A stretch of 64,000 bases of DNA, from positions 186,001-250,000 of the forward strand of contig VRMN01000008.1 of NCBI GenBank assembly GCA_008690995.1. Direction: 5' to 3'. Within the stretch, counting starts at the first letter, position 1, and each line of letters begins with the position of its first letter. Source of the stretch: Porphyridium purpureum. Taxonomy: Eukaryota > Rhodophyta > Bangiophyceae > Porphyridiales > Porphyridiaceae. This document shows, piece after piece, positions 45,467 through 55,421 of this stretch. The notes under the pieces are model-generated. The model was not told the DNA's origin, did not search any database, and saw only the letters and a list, made by a program, of their open reading frames with translations. The translations under genes were made by a program, and so were the position numbers.

Positions 45467-47695
45467 ATGGCGGTTGCTCGGTTGTTGCCCAGAAGGGTAG
45501 TTGTGCTTTTGGGCACGCTTATGCTCATTTCGTCTGCTGGCCATGCGTTCTTTCAAACGTCGATGACCGACGACGAAGCAGAGCGGCCTGCCGCGAGAGT
45601 TCAGGATGAAAACAGTGTCTTTCGCGCGAAAAGTGCCGCTCCTCTAGAGGACATCCGCGTGTGTGCCGTGGACGTAAGAAAGTACAACTTGAGGAGCACA
45701 GGACCACAGCTGGCGAGCGAGTCCGTGCTCTGGAGCAATTGCCTGAACCAGCTTGCAAGCAGAAAGGGCGAATATGGCTGTGGTGATGAGCTCATCTTCC
45801 TTGTCAAGTTTGACAGAAAGTACGGCAATCCAGAGTCTTCGCAGTACGACGCTATCTTTCATCTCTGGGCCAACTCGGTCACTCCAAATGACGGGATTGG
45901 ATTCGAGTACGTTGTGTCGGCCGGACCCAATTCAGGAGATCCGGCGCACACTGCCGGGTCCGATCTGGTCGTACTGCACGACGTGGATGGCCCATTCGCG
46001 GGAAAGCAGGAAATCATGAGCACTTTCCGCTTTGCGGTTCTTGACATTCCGCAGGGCACGACTGCGGTGATCCGAATCAAGTTGAAGCTCACATGCAGAC
46101 CGTACGCCCAAACCTACCAGAATCAGCAGAGCGTCAAATTAGTCAGCCTGGTGGGGACCATGGACGCCGCTTCTGTTGACTTTGGAGTCACGGGCAAAAC
46201 AGACGGCGTCGAAGAATACTTTCCGCAAATCCGCAGCGGTACCGTGCCCTCCTTCGTGCGAGACGTGCTTGGCGCGTTGACCCCGTGGCTGAGCATCGAG
46301 AATCTAGGCGTGCGCAGCGACAAATCGTGCGAAGCCGCGCAGCCGCTGGTGGCCATTGAAAAGGGTGAGCGCATCAAGCATTGCATTTCGGTTGAGAACA
46401 AAGGAACGCAGAATGCAGTCGACGTCGTGCTAGAGGACTACGGATTTGGGGACGGCACGACCCCGACGTTGATTCCGGGCCTTCCAGACGTAATTCCTGC
46501 AGGAGCGACTGTGGCTACCGCATACATCTCAGAAATTGATGACGCGGGTGCAGACAAGATTTTGGTTGAGGTGCGCTCAACCAGTGATCCAGCGGTATCT
46601 GCAAGCTCATCTCTACTTGTGAGCGTTTCTGAAGTGACCTCTGCTGCCGTGGCCGATGCCGCAACTCCCACCTCAGTGCCAAATGGCGTTCTTGTCCAAA
46701 TGAACTTGACACTGAGTGATTGCGCCGATGAGAGCCCGTCACCTGCGGTTCTCATTGGATTCGTAGGTGACTCGGTGACATCGTGCGTCCGTATCACGAA
46801 CGATTCGCCTGATCCGTTTACCGTGACAGCTGCTTCGAATGCGCCACACGATATGCTGGGTATCTTACTGCAGCCAGGCGATTCGTACTTTGGCCAAGAA
46901 TCCACCTTGATCGAAGAAAATAGCAGCGGGTCTATTGTGTTTGATGTCGTAGTTGAGACAGACACCGGATTGGTCGGCGAGACGCACGCGACGCTACTGA
47001 TCGGAACTAACTCTGCGGAGCCCGAGTATTGCTGGGGCGTGCTGGTCGATACCGGGGCCACGTGCTACCGGGAGGTGACTTCACTGAATGAGAAAGGCAT
47101 CGAAGTTACCGAATGTCAAGCACGGCCATGCAATCCATCATACAGGTGTGTGAGTCTCGATCCGACGACGGTACCCGTTCCGGCGACATCATCAACGCCC
47201 ACGTCGGCGCCAACACCAGCAAATCCAGGTACGACCACAGGAACTACGGATGTTGCGCCAACGCCGGGGCTGACGCTGAGTCCGAGCGCACCGACGGCAA
47301 CAAATTCTCCAGTTCCAGCAACGAGTGCGACGTATCCGCCACCCGCTGATACGGGCAGTGCTCCGTCTGGCGAGACTGCACCGCCTGGTCCAATAGTTTA
47401 CGAAACTCTAGCTCCTACAGCGTCGACGCCGCTGCCATCCTACGGGGCACCGGCGCCGACAGGAACGAGCACGTCAACGACATCCGGCCCTGGAAGCAGT
47501 TCCGGCACTCCGACCGAGACCGGTGCGCCCCGTGGTTCTGAAGAGATTACTTCTGGGTCGGTACCTGGAACCAGCTCTGGCTCGACCACGACGACGCAAT
47601 CAACTGTTCTGCTGGAGAAGCGAGCAACCACGTCGCTGGACTCCAACTGCGAGCTCAAGACCGGCTCCGGCTACGTGCTCGTGACTGCGGAATGA
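45467..47695 (+). CDS. Secreted protein with Thr/Ser/Pro-rich C-terminal region
   Basis: A 742-aa extracellular protein. An N-terminal signal peptide is clear (MAVARLLPRRVVVLLGTLMLISSAGHA). Residues 40-570 form a beta-rich ectodomain with scattered Cys and repeated strand patterns such as VSVENKGTQNAVDVVLEDYGFGDGTTPTL and VRITNDSPDPFTVTAA, reminiscent of DUF11/CARDB-like Ig-fold domains. Residues ~575-720 are a Thr/Ser/Pro/Gly-rich mucin-like stretch likely to be O-glycosylated. The C-terminus has one Cys and no membrane span, so it is likely secreted or wall-associated. No enzyme signature is visible. It could be part of the extracellular polysaccharide matrix; that is inferred from location and composition only. 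Confidence 0.75.
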   Translation: MAVARLLPRRVVVLLGTLMLISSAGHAFFQTSMTDDEAERPAARVQDENSVFRAKSAAPLEDIRVCAVDVRKYNLRSTGPQLASESVLWSNCLNQLASRKGEYGCGDELIFLVKFDRKYGNPESSQYDAIFHLWANSVTPNDGIGFEYVVSAGPNSGDPAHTAGSDLVVLHDVDGPFAGKQEIMSTFRFAVLDIPQGTTAVIRIKLKLTCRPYAQTYQNQQSVKLVSLVGTMDAASVDFGVTGKTDGVEEYFPQIRSGTVPSFVRDVLGALTPWLSIENLGVRSDKSCEAAQPLVAIEKGERIKHCISVENKGTQNAVDVVLEDYGFGDGTTPTLIPGLPDVIPAGATVATAYISEIDDAGADKILVEVRSTSDPAVSASSSLLVSVSEVTSAAVADAATPTSVPNGVLVQMNLTLSDCADESPSPAVLIGFVGDSVTSCVRITNDSPDPFTVTAASNAPHDMLGILLQPGDSYFGQESTLIEENSSGSIVFDVVVETDTGLVGETHATLLIGTNSAEPEYCWGVLVDTGATCYREVTSLNEKGIEVTECQARPCNPSYRCVSLDPTTVPVPATSSTPTSAPTPANPGTTTGTTDVAPTPGLTLSPSAPTATNSPVPATSATYPPPADTGSAPSGETAPPGPIVYETLAPTASTPLPSYGAPAPTGTSTSTTSGPGSSSGTPTETGAPRGSEEITSGSVPGTSSGSTTTTQSTVLLEKRATTSLDSNCELKTGSGYVLVTAE

Positions 47696-47945
47696 CATTC
47701 TTCAATTGTAAAAAAAACGATCTTTATTCATTAAACAACATGTTAAAGTAAATGTTAAATAATGCGCGCCATCTCGCGAGGTGGAGCTCGAGCCCGGGTT
47801 GGTCGTGGGCATGACAGAGGAAGAGATTGGCGGTGGGGGAGAGAGAGAACGCATATCCGTTGAGCTGGAGCGCGCGTGAGTGGGTGGTCGAGGAGCTTCG
47901 GTGAGAGTGGCAAGGACTGTCTTGTACGCGGAAGGGCGCGGGATC

Positions 47946-48593
47946 ATGGAAGCGTTCGTCGCGCCGAGTGTCGCACAGTCCGGCGCCGCAAAGCACCGAG
48001 CCGTTGCCGGGTGTGCCCTGCGTGCCTCTGGTCACGCACGGCTTCCGCAGAGTGTCAGACCCGCGGGAGCGCGTGCGCGATCGTATATGTGTGTGGCGGA
48101 AAGCGCAGAGGGTACCAAGTCAGAGCAGGCTGTTGAGCTTGGCGAGAAGGAGAAGGAAATGCTGGAGAAGGCTCTGAAGGGCGATATCGTCCGCGTGAAT
48201 AAGCTGCTGGACCTTGGTGCGGATGTTCATGCAAAGGATGAAAACGGACGGACCTTGCTCCATTTGATCGCGGCCCAAGGCGTACCGGATTTGACGCGCA
48301 CCTTGCTGAAGATGGGCGCGGATCCAAACGCGCAGGACACGATGGGTCTGACGCCGCTGCATATGGCCGCGGGATACAAGCGCCCCGATACCGTCCGGGC
48401 ATTTATTGAAGCGGGTGCAGATTTATCCCTGCTTAACAATCGTATGCAGACGCCGCTCGATCTCGCGAGAATGCTGCTGGACAACGAGCCGGATAAGAAG
48501 TTTGTTCTGATGCCGAACAAGAATAAGGAGGCACTGAAAGAAATTGTCGACATGCTACGAGTTGCACAAGAGACGACTTTACCAGCAGAGTAA
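47946..48593 (+). CDS. Ankyrin-repeat protein, probably plastid-targeted
   Basis: A 215-aa protein. The first ~65 residues are Ala/Arg/Ser-rich and look like a transit peptide (MEAFVAPSVAQSGAAKHRAVAGCALRAS...). Residues ~80-190 carry three to four ankyrin repeats: LEKALKGDIVRVNKLLDLGADVHAKDENGRTLLHLIAAQG, DLTRTLLKMGADPNAQDTMGLTPLHMAAGYKR and DTVRAFIEAGADLSLLNNRMQTPLDLARML. Ankyrin repeats mediate protein contacts; the partner is unknown. The frame is open upstream from a GTG at 47880, but the first ATG is 47946. It ends 163 nt from the convergent VWA-like gene. Confidence 0.8.
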   Translation: MEAFVAPSVAQSGAAKHRAVAGCALRASGHARLPQSVRPAGARARSYMCVAESAEGTKSEQAVELGEKEKEMLEKALKGDIVRVNKLLDLGADVHAKDENGRTLLHLIAAQGVPDLTRTLLKMGADPNAQDTMGLTPLHMAAGYKRPDTVRAFIEAGADLSLLNNRMQTPLDLARMLLDNEPDKKFVLMPNKNKEALKEIVDMLRVAQETTLPAE

Positions 48594-48755
48594 AGAAGAA
48601 AAGATTTGCAATGCAAAGACTGTAGAAAAGCAACTGCGAAGAAGAGGTATAAATTCCAGCCACCGGTCTTCAAGTACTTCGCCCCCGACGGGCCTGGAGA
48701 CACATATCAAGAAACCCGCTGCACCTTGCGCAGTGAAAGTCATGACTGCAAATTG

Positions 48756-50576
48756 TCAAATCCGCCGTATGTCCTTTTTGGCGGGCCCGCCCGCAGCGCT
48801 CGGATGCAGCGGCTTCGCAGCTCGCGGTCGTTTGCCCGTGCGTGAGACCGCATTGGCTGTGACCTTTAAAGGAACGGCAGGCGCAGAAGCCGTGTTCAGA
48901 CGCGATAGATTGAGAGCCGCCCGGCCTGGCGCGGGAAAGACATTTGCATCCAAATCCGCTTCCCGTTCTCGAGCTGACCGTGCGCTGATCTGCCCTCCCA
49001 CCAGATCTTTGAATGTCCTGAGTCCAAGTCCACTGAGGAAGTTTCCAACGGGCGAGTCCATACGAGCAGCGAAATCCTCTGAATGCGCCAAAGCGTGTAA
49101 ACACCGCGGGTATGGCAGCAGCGTGTCACCAGACACAATCTCGCGATAAAGCAGAAACTTATCGCTCGGAATCGCTGCGGCAAAAGTTGTGGTGTGATCC
49201 CCGAAGGAAGTGCCTTCTGTGCGCAAAAAGAGAGCATAGTTCGCCTCGTTCAAGTTGGCCAGAAGGACAGCAAAGTCCGAAACATGAAGATCATCAATAT
49301 CGAGATCGTCAGGGCGCGGAGCTAGAAGGAACGGAAGCTCTTTGAATAAATCTTCGTGCAGATCAGAGATATCAATCTTGCTGACGACGCTCAAGGAAGA
49401 AGGAATCACAGGATGCCGCCACTCTAAACGATTTCCATTGCCAGATTGATGCCGGACCGGGACCGAGCGCGGAAAGGCTCGCAACGGAATTCTGACTTGA
49501 CGGCCGCTCTCCGGTGCCCCGGACCCGTCATGGTGATGCGCCTGAGAAAGAACCAGTTCCGTGCAACGTTCCATCCAGCAGCATAAAGCATCCCTGAAAA
49601 ACAGGTCGATGTGTGCAGGCTCTGCCGCCCACGGACCACTGAATACGTTCACAAGCGGGCAGTGAAGGCGCGACGCCTGTACGAATGCGTCATATTTCTC
49701 ACTCTCCACCTCATCATCCACGAGTACATCAAAGTTGACTTCAAACGACATGTCGCAAAGGCTTCGGGCAACATGTGCCTCATCGTCATATGGAGTGCAC
49801 AAGACAAAGGCGCGGCACGAGGCGTACACATCTGGTTTGCACAAAAGTTGAAGCGCGACTGCCAAAGTGTCTCCCGGGTGCGAAGCGCGTTCGGTGCCCA
49901 TCAGAGCTGCTTCGAGCGAGGCAGATGAATTTCGATATTTCATGCTTCCGGACCTGTGCGCGACTGAACAATACAGAACCTGCGAAGAGGCGCAACACAA
50001 AATTGCAACGATGGGCTCAATTCCGAGCCACAGTCAAGAAGGCATAATATCTTAGCATTTGCTCCGACAGTTTGTTACTGACCAGACGATGCCCGCAAGT
50101 GACTTGTCTGGCAAACCCACGTGCCCGGTGGGCGATTCTGAGAAGCGGCGCATTCTGGTGGCTTACCTTTACATTCGGACTGGCTGGCTCGACCGCAGAC
50201 ACAGGCTGTGATGACATAACGCCAACCGTAAAGTCTGCATCGTCGTTTTCCTCCTGGCTGTGTATGAAGAGCATACTCAAGGCTTCGAGGCTCGCGTCAG
50301 CCACCACTTTACATTGTGTGCTCAGTGGATGAAAGAATGCAACATGGATGCATGCATGCTGTTGGTCAGCAATCAGCGCATCACTCCACATTCATGCAGG
50401 GAGCCCAAATCCGATTCTAGGATGCACGTCTTGCATGTTGAGCACGTCCGTGTGCTCATCGAATCTTCGTACGTACCTTTGCGCCGGCGCTGATTACGCT
50501 CGCTGCTCAGCACAGGCGAATGACCGATATCAATCAGCACGCAGTCGTGCCTTGCGCGGCGAGGCCGTGACGCCAT
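48756..50576 (-). CDS. VWA-like protein of unknown function (three exons)
   Basis: Predicted as exons 50576-50477, 50306-50167 and 49979-48756, giving 487 aa. Exon 1 starts MASRPRRARHDCVLIDIGHSP, like the first strand and metal-site turn of a von Willebrand A domain. Exon 2 continues VVADASLEALSMLFIHSQEENDDADFTVGVMSS, the next helix and strand. Exon 3 continues VLYCSVAHRSG...FVLCTPYDDEAHVARSLCDMSFEVNFDVLVDDE, later strands of the same fold. The order recalls Rpn10-type VWA domains, but no UIM is present and I cannot name the family. The C-terminal ~250 residues are unassigned and end in basic SRTGKRPRAAKPLHPSA. Donors GTACGT and GTAAGC and acceptor CTTCGCAG are good; the exon 2 acceptor (AATGTAAAG) is weak and could be shifted. 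It is divergent to the ZC3H15-like gene. Confidence 0.6.
49980..50166 (-). other. Predicted intron 2 of the VWA-like gene
   Basis: 187 nt with donor AAAG|GTAAGC and acceptor CTCTTCGCAG|GT. The join is in phase 0. Stops in the intron separate the frames of exons 2 and 3. Confidence 0.65.
50307..50476 (-). other. Predicted intron 1 of the VWA-like gene
   Basis: 170 nt with donor CAAAG|GTACGT. The acceptor is chosen to keep phase (TGTAAAG|TG); an alternative donor 4 nt downstream paired with an acceptor at 50320/50321 also keeps frame. Confidence 0.45.
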
Positions 50577-50670
50577 GGTCTCGAAGCGAAGCACAGCTTC
50601 TCGCAGCTCTCTACGCGCCTTGCTCTCCCTCTTGCGCGTCGCGAGTCGCCTCGGGGAAAACACGCACGCT

Positions 50671-50701
50671 GTACAGTTAGTATGGTGGGATAAGGTACAG
50701 T
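50671..50701. promoter_or_regulatory. GTACAGT motif pair in divergent promoter
   Basis: GTACAGT at 50671-50677 and 50695-50701, between the VWA-like start (50576, minus) and the ZC3H15-like start (50923, plus). No other feature was seen in the 50577-50922 gap. Confidence 0.55.
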
Positions 50702-50922
50702 TGATGTTTTGGCGCTTGAGCGCGAGGTTGGTCGTGCGGGCGTGGACGAGACGCAAAGCGCCGACGGTGGGGGAAAGACGACGTGCCAAGAGCGTGCTGT
50801 GCGGGTTTGTGCGGGTCGCCGAGCGCTGTAAATCTGTTCCAGAACGAGGGGGGAACCCTCCTTCACTTGGGCGTGGGGAAGAAAGGCCAGGTCTGAGCGC
50901 CGAGGTTTGGCGGGACGCCATC

Positions 50923-51768
50923 ATGGCGCCGAAGAAGCAGAACGTGGATAAGGAGCGCCAGAAGCGCAAGGAGAAGGAGATCGAGGATCGGTCTTTCGGG
51001 CTCAAGAACAAGAACAAGAGCAAGAAGGTCCAGCAGCAGATTACTCAAACTGTGAGCAGCGCGAAAGCGTCGCAGCAGCGGAATGTTGTCAAGGCAGCGG
51101 CGTCAGCGGCTGGCGGCGCTCCGACGCAGGCCGAGCTCGACCGAGTGGCCAAGAAAAAGGCACTCCTAGCAGCAAAGCTGGAGGAGATGGAGCTGCTGGG
51201 CACCGTCGTGGATGATAAGGGCAAGAAGAAGTCAGAAGCAGAGATCAAGAGGGAGCAAGAAGCGCGGAGAAAGCAAGAAGAAGAAGAGGAGAGGCTGCGC
51301 ATTGCGGCCTTGCCGGTAGAGGACCAGATTGAGATTGAGCGCGAAAAGCTCACGACGCGTACGCCTGTTACGCTGGAGCTCTTCAATGCGTGGAAAGATA
51401 GAAAGAAGGCGGAACGGCAGGCGCGCGAAAAGGCGGAACGCGAGAAGCGCATGAAGAACATGAGCAAGGTAGACAAGCAGAAGGGAGGAGGTCTCACCGG
51501 CATGGAGCTCTTTGAGTTTAACCAGAGTGCGTTCGTGGATGACGAAGAAGCAGATGACGAGCACTACGAGCGTGTTGAACGCGAGTCGGAATCTGAGGAA
51601 GAGGATGCCCGAGGAGATGGCGATGGGGTCGACGATGGCGCAGCGCAGTCTGTCGAGAAGGAATTTGAGGAAAAATTGCAGGTCAAGGACGGCAGCGAGC
51701 AAGGAAAGGACGGCGTCGACAACATAGAGGGTCCCGAAGTGGAAGCCGACGAGAGCCTGTTTGTGTAG
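50923..51768 (+). CDS. ZC3H15/DFRP1 (Tma46)-like protein lacking the zinc fingers
   Basis: A 281-aa highly charged protein. The N-terminus MAPKKQNVDKERQKRKEKEIEDRSFGLKNKNKSKK resembles the conserved start of ZC3H15/Tma46 (KEKIIEDKTFGLKNKK). The later block PVEDQIEIEREKLTTRTPVTLELFNAWKDRKKAERQ, followed by GMELFEFNQSAFVDDEEADDEHY, resembles the conserved DFRP domain and tail. The two CCCH zinc fingers that normally lie between these blocks are absent; the whole protein contains no Cys. ZC3H15 stabilises the ribosome-associated GTPase DRG1. Binding to DRG1 through the retained part is inferred. The frame is open upstream to 50575; the ATG at 50923 starts the conserved block. A long acidic tail follows residue ~215. 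Confidence 0.68.
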   Translation: MAPKKQNVDKERQKRKEKEIEDRSFGLKNKNKSKKVQQQITQTVSSAKASQQRNVVKAAASAAGGAPTQAELDRVAKKKALLAAKLEEMELLGTVVDDKGKKKSEAEIKREQEARRKQEEEEERLRIAALPVEDQIEIEREKLTTRTPVTLELFNAWKDRKKAERQAREKAEREKRMKNMSKVDKQKGGGLTGMELFEFNQSAFVDDEEADDEHYERVERESESEEEDARGDGDGVDDGAAQSVEKEFEEKLQVKDGSEQGKDGVDNIEGPEVEADESLFV

Positions 51769-52019
51769 ATTACAAATCATAGGGCGCAAAATAAAATAAT
51801 CAAATTTCCAGGCGACCTCCACGCCGACTCCCGACAGTACAAGAGCAACATGGCAAAAACGAGCGACTAGTCTAGGCTTGTGAATGCCGTGAATCAAAGC
51901 AGTCAGCCTGAGGGCCAACGGGCCTACTTGCCTGGAGGCCAGAAGCAGCGGCATGCCCCAGTTTCCGAACTGCGGCTGGAGCGAAAAACCGCTTCCGAGG
52001 ACCATATGAACTCATACGA

Positions 52020-52724
52020 TCACTTCTTTTGCTTCAGCAACTGTTCCTTTTCCAGATACTGGGCACCGTAAGGAAGATATTCTTGACGATAAAGCACACT
52101 TAAGGGCTCGACGTCCATGACCTGCTGCTCTCCGTCCGCAACCTCCTCCTCACTCATGTTACGAATGAAAGCTGCCGGGTTTCCGCCCCACACCTGCTTT
52201 TCCGGTATCTTGACACCCCTTGGAACGACTGTTTTAGGCTCCAGAATGGTGTGGATGCCTAGTTCTGACCCCGGTTCCAAAACGCAACCTGGGCCTATTT
52301 TGCAGTAATGATTGATTGTGCAAGAGTCCAGAACTGAGCCCATCCCGACGCGGACGTAGGCTTGGATTCCTGTGGGATTCTCTGGGGATGCCAGGAGCAC
52401 GACGTGCTCTTCGATCACATTGCTCAACCCGATCTGGATGAGACCTGTATCGCCCCGCGCGACCACATTGTTCATGATCTGCGCCTTTGTGTTGATCATG
52501 ACGTTGCCCACGACGGTTGCACTGGGAGCGACGTACGCGTCGGACGATACGAACGGAGCGATCATCTCTTCATCGAGCGCCATGACATTCCGCGCGTTGC
52601 TGTCCAACTCGGGCGCGCCGAGCTCCGACGGCGCGACGGCCTTGCTGCACGACGTGCGGCGGGCCGGCATACCGCACACGCCCGCGCGGCGAACCAGCGG
52701 CACAAAGCGCGTGGCCGCACGCAT
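52020..52724 (-). CDS. Gamma-class carbonic anhydrase-like protein, mitochondrial
   Basis: A 234-aa left-handed beta-helix protein. Hexapeptide repeats run from about residue 70 (YVAPSATVVGNVMINTKAQIMNNVVARGDTGLIQIGLSNVIEEHVVLL) to GVKIPEKQVWGGNPAAFIRNM, the family's characteristic turn into the C-terminal helix. The first ~40 residues are Arg/Ala-rich and fit a mitochondrial presequence. In plants and algae these proteins form the carbonic-anhydrase domain of respiratory complex I. His residues are sparse (EEHVV, NHYCK, GIHTI), so catalytic zinc binding is uncertain and it may be the CA-like (CAL) type. The ATG at 52724 is divergent to histone H3. Confidence 0.82.
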   Translation of the reverse strand: MRAATRFVPLVRRAGVCGMPARRTSCSKAVAPSELGAPELDSNARNVMALDEEMIAPFVSSDAYVAPSATVVGNVMINTKAQIMNNVVARGDTGLIQIGLSNVIEEHVVLLASPENPTGIQAYVRVGMGSVLDSCTINHYCKIGPGCVLEPGSELGIHTILEPKTVVPRGVKIPEKQVWGGNPAAFIRNMSEEEVADGEQQVMDVEPLSVLYRQEYLPYGAQYLEKEQLLKQKK

Positions 52725-52888
52725 GTCTTCCCACCCTCACGTCCCGGAACGTGCGGCACTCCCCCCGCGCGCACTGCCTCCCACCCGACTCCCTTTCACC
52801 GCAAGCCACCACCAACACCCGTCACAACCTGCTGCTCCTACTCTTGACCTCGCCCCCCCCACCAAACGTCCCGACCCGAAACACACCG

Positions 52889-52914
52889 AACCCTAATCCG
52901 AACTCAAACCCTAA
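52889..52914 (+). promoter_or_regulatory. Telobox-like AAACCCTAA elements
   Basis: AACCCTAA at 52889-52896 and AAACCCTAA at 52906-52914, in the gap upstream of histone H3. In land plants this sequence (telobox) marks promoters of histone, ribosomal and cell-cycle genes; its role here is inferred by analogy. Confidence 0.45.
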
Positions 52915-52939
52915 CAAGCAGCCACCACAGTACCTTCGT

Positions 52940-52966
52940 GTACAGTTTCTCGACCAGAGGTACAGT
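52940..52966. promoter_or_regulatory. GTACAGT motif pair between gamma-CA and histone H3
   Basis: GTACAGT at 52940-52946 and 52960-52966 in the divergent gap between starts 52724 (minus) and 53254 (plus). Confidence 0.55.
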
Positions 52967-53025
52967 TGCGGTCAAGTTTTGGACGCAAGTTTTCGGGTGC
53001 GCACGCCGTTTGCCCCCGATTTTGA

Positions 53026-53670
<645 letters not shown>

Positions 53671-54056
53671 ACAAGACGCGTGTCTTGCGTGCGTTATCGT
53701 CTGTGGGGAATCACCGAACGCCGGAACCCAAGACATTCTTGACAAAGGGGCTCAGCGAACAGTTTCTTCTTTTTTTTTTTTCTTCTTCCTTCCTGTCCTT
53801 TGATTTCCTCTTGACCACTTTTTGTGAATGCGGTCGAGAGTACACAATGGTTTAATCAGAGTAAATAGTCACACTCGTGAACGGCTAGATTTTGTAGCCC
53901 AAGCTGCGAAATGCGTTTGTCGCTGTCTATACCAAAGAGGCAGTCTCCAAACCGTCATATTCGCGTCATGAGCTACGCAAACCAATCAACCTTCTTCGAC
54001 TGATGGGAACGGCGGGCTCTCGATAAATACTAGATAAAACGAGTGCACGGGAACTC
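53671..54056. other. Convergent gap with a T-rich tract
   Basis: 386 nt between the convergent H3 and RING-H2 genes. A T-rich run spans about 53764-53800 and probably lies in the H3 3' flank. No gene is seen. Confidence 0.5.
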
Positions 54057-55421
54057 TTAATATACGCGGACGTTGGAAGAAGGTATTTCGTCCGACATTG
54101 TGTTCCCTGCGGCGACCGTCTCGCCAGAATTCGACGCAGCCCCTTCTGAGCTACCCTGCTCTTGCTTCTCATAATCATAAGCAATTTGCATGAGGCTGGC
54201 GTGGCACAAAGGGCACACTTTCTTCCGTCCGATGAGAACCCAATTTGACAGGCACTCGGAATGAAAGACGTGCGTACACGGTAGAAGGAAAATCTCTTGC
54301 TGGCTCTCCTCTTCTATCATCGCTTCTAGACAGATGGAGCATTCTTCGCATTCGCGCTCCTCGACAACTCGTTGCCGCTCCTCAGCGGGAACGAGACAGG
54401 TGAATTCTAAAGCACGGATGATCCGTCGCCGCCGACTGGACGGCCCCTTTTTCTGAGGAGTCTCCACTCCGTCCGGCATCATAGGACGCATATCCTCCTC
54501 CGCCACATAGCGGCGTGCGTGCAGAACGGCAAACAAAACTGAAATCATCCACAGGCTCCCCATAATTAAGGTAGTCACAAGAACAAACCAAAATCCAGTC
54601 GAGCTAGAGTCATCCAATCCGGAGCCCATAGAGACGGTTCGCGACTCGCCCGGCTTCACCCAACAAGCGTATCGGTCCACTGGGTCAAAGGATGAGTTCA
54701 CCGTGTTTGCTTCGCTTTCCGAAAGCCAGTACGAGGGTGATGGTCCCCAGTACGCCACGACCGACTCATCCGGCGGAACTGGCTCCGAGCTGCCGGATAC
54801 TTTGTAATCACGAACCCGAAACTCCACGCGGTAATTCCAATTATTCGGCGGATTGTCGCATCGCCTCAGGCAAGAGCCTTGCACCTTTGAGCTAGTGACC
54901 TCGCAGTTCGTCTTGTCCCAATCGGCGGTGTTCTCACCCTCGGTTGCAAAGATCACGGTCACCACGATACCGCCACTAACAATCAGAAACAGCAGGCAAA
55001 GGTATATCATGTAAGGCAGCGGCACCATTCTCACGTGACGCATAAAATGCTTGTACCATCCGACGAAACCCGTCGGTCGCGGCGGGCGCTCGAGCATCCC
55101 ATCCCTGTTTGGGTCGGCACCATCGTCCCCGAGACCTCCGTCCCGCCGTTGCGGCTCCCCGTCAACCCTCGCTTCCATGTTCTCGCGGTTCACCTCACGA
55201 CTGGCCGCATCATGACGCAACGGCGCGTGTGGGGTGTTGATTCCCGCCGCGGCCGTTTGTGCGGCGTCGTCCAGCACGAGCGAGTCCAACACTCCCGACC
55301 GCACCGAGAATGACGACTGCATGTCTCCCTGCGCGGCGCCGCTCGCGCGCAGCCCACCACCAGCAGCCGCATCCGCGCGCGCTGCGTCGCTCTCACTCGA
55401 AAACACCCTGTCGCGCTCCAT
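54057..55421 (-). CDS. Membrane RING-H2 E3 ubiquitin ligase candidate
   Basis: A 454-aa protein with two hydrophobic spans. The N-terminal ~130 residues are hydrophilic. The first span is about residues 137-160 (PYMIYLCLLFLIVSGGIVVTVIFA) and the second about residues 277-300 (FWFVLVTTLIMGSLWMISVLFAVL). The ~115-residue loop between them has Cys residues (CEVTSS, CLRRCDNPP, CWVKPGE) suited to disulphides, implying a lumenal or extracellular loop. A RING-H2 domain near residues 360-408 follows (CSICLEAMIEEE...CTHVFHSEC...CPLC), facing the cytosol. The C-terminus is Ser/Glu-rich. Substrate unknown. The frame is open to a GTG at 55484; the first ATG is 55421. Confidence 0.82.
   Translation of the reverse strand: MERDRVFSSESDAARADAAAGGGLRASGAAQGDMQSSFSVRSGVLDSLVLDDAAQTAAAGINTPHAPLRHDAASREVNRENMEARVDGEPQRRDGGLGDDGADPNRDGMLERPPRPTGFVGWYKHFMRHVRMVPLPYMIYLCLLFLIVSGGIVVTVIFATEGENTADWDKTNCEVTSSKVQGSCLRRCDNPPNNWNYRVEFRVRDYKVSGSSEPVPPDESVVAYWGPSPSYWLSESEANTVNSSFDPVDRYACWVKPGESRTVSMGSGLDDSSSTGFWFVLVTTLIMGSLWMISVLFAVLHARRYVAEEDMRPMMPDGVETPQKKGPSSRRRRIIRALEFTCLVPAEERQRVVEERECEECSICLEAMIEEESQQEIFLLPCTHVFHSECLSNWVLIGRKKVCPLCHASLMQIAYDYEKQEQGSSEGAASNSGETVAAGNTMSDEIPSSNVRVY

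Noticed and set aside
48544-49149. 201-codon plus-strand frame overlapping the VWA-like gene 3' end
   Set aside because: It lies mostly antisense to exon 3 of a longer supported gene and reads as low-complexity Arg/Ser sequence.
52906-52914. Interstitial telomere or chromosome end
   Set aside because: Only two isolated CCCTAA-type units occur, between two normal genes; a promoter telobox explains them better.
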